NCBI RefSeq assembly: GCF_003202405.1
Contig: NZ_QJHL01000004.1
Location: 1 to 64,000 of the forward strand
Direction of reading: 5' to 3'
DNA: 64,000 bases
From: Flavobacterium hydrophilum
Lineage (GTDB): Bacteria; Bacteroidota; Bacteroidia; Flavobacteriales; Flavobacteriaceae
The notes under the pieces are model-generated. The model had not been told where the DNA came from. It saw only the letters and a program-made list of their open reading frames with translations, and made no database searches. Below are positions 63,686 to 64,000 of this stretch, piece by piece. Numbering within the stretch: the stretch's first letter is position 1; every line of letters starts with the position of its first letter. Both the position numbers and the translations under genes were made by a program.

Positions 63686-64000
63686 GTGAATTTTATCCAG
63701 CTAAAAAACATCATAACAAAACAGGATTTACTCGTTTTATCCTGTTTTGTTATTTTCTTTAGTGCCAATATTACTAACGCACAAAACACATTTCCTGATA
63801 TTACAAAATCGAAAGAAGGAAAACTGGAGCGTACCGCTGATGCAAAAGGAAACCAGATTCCTGATTTTTCGTATGCCGGTTATAAAGTCTCTTCAGTTGC
63901 TATTCCGGACGTAGCCATTAAAGCTTTTGTTCCGCACATCGATGGTGATGCTACAGCTACAATTCAGTCAGCCATAGATTATGTTGCCAAATTAAAAACC
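63686..64000 (+). CDS. DUF4955-like secreted beta-helix protein, N-terminal fragment (runs off window)
   Basis: An open frame runs to the window edge from an in-frame stop at 63665. No ATG is available, and a GTG at 63686 gives 105 residues beginning VNFIQLKNIITKQD. A hydrophobic signal (LLVLSCFVIFFSANITNAQ) follows. The mature part has DFSYAGYKVSSVAIPDVAIK and GDATATIQSAIDYVAKL, the typical opening of pectate-lyase-like beta-helix proteins of the DUF4955 type found in pectin loci. The substrate domain lies outside the window. The start codon is inferred. Confidence 0.7.
   Translation, partial: MNFIQLKNIITKQDLLVLSCFVIFFSANITNAQNTFPDITKSKEGKLERTADAKGNQIPDFSYAGYKVSSVAIPDVAIKAFVPHIDGDATATIQSAIDYVAKLKT

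Overview
The window is typical of a Flavobacteriia genome (Bacteroidota, Flavobacterium-like). It is AT-rich and carries a SusC/SusD pair, a type IX secretion C-terminal domain, TAnnTTTG/TTTG promoters and many lipoproteins. Nearly all of it is one pectin utilisation locus, specialised for homogalacturonan and rhamnogalacturonan (possibly RG-II). Only the first 2 kb (tRNA tail, a DUF1349-like lipoprotein, a LuxR-type regulator) and about 27.1-30.5 kb (Fsr-type MFS, AraC regulator, a hypothetical) look unrelated.

Layout. (1) 2.05-10.93 kb, minus strand: a cytoplasmic operon of two signal-less ABC-type solute-binding proteins, two tandem family III CoA-transferases and a Gfo/Idh/MocA oxidoreductase, followed by a MaoC-like hydratase, a FucP-family sugar permease and a CE8 pectin methylesterase. 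(2) 11.2-16.7 kb, plus strand, divergent from it: GH105, then two SDRs, a FAH-family hydrolase, a zinc alcohol dehydrogenase and an amidohydrolase lactonase. This resembles the non-phosphorylative L-fucose/L-rhamnose (diketo-hydrolase) route without its usual enolase-type dehydratase. (3) 16.8-19.8 kb, minus strand: PL10 and GH28. (4) 20.2-25.4 kb: a beta-helix glycosidase fused to an L-rhamnose-mutarotase-like domain, then a Gfo/Idh/MocA enzyme and a sodium:solute symporter. (5) 25.6-27.1 kb: a T9SS-secreted PL9. (6) 30.7-64 kb, plus strand: GH78, two beta-propeller proteins, GH2, GH106, a sialate-O-acetylesterase-like esterase, a DUF5703-like protein, PL1, GH127, CE8, SusC, SusD, PL1, DUF3826, PL1 and a truncated DUF4955-like protein.

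How it may work. Secreted esterases and lyases de-esterify and cut pectin, and SusCD imports oligosaccharides. Periplasmic GH28, GH105, GH78, GH106, GH2 and GH127 enzymes strip the chains, and the inner-membrane FucP-like and SSS carriers import monosaccharides. Cytoplasmic dehydrogenases, a lactonase and a FAH hydrolase then break down deoxysugars.

The most unusual parts are the CoA-transferase/solute-binding-protein/MaoC operon, the mirrored promoter-operator modules that fire it and the GH105 operon in opposite directions, a 17-bp direct-repeat motif (CAGGA-N5-CAGGACA) upstream of three locus operons including susC, and the glycosidase-mutarotase fusion. No hybrid two-component sensor, LacI or GntR regulator is encoded in the window, so the locus regulator must lie elsewhere.
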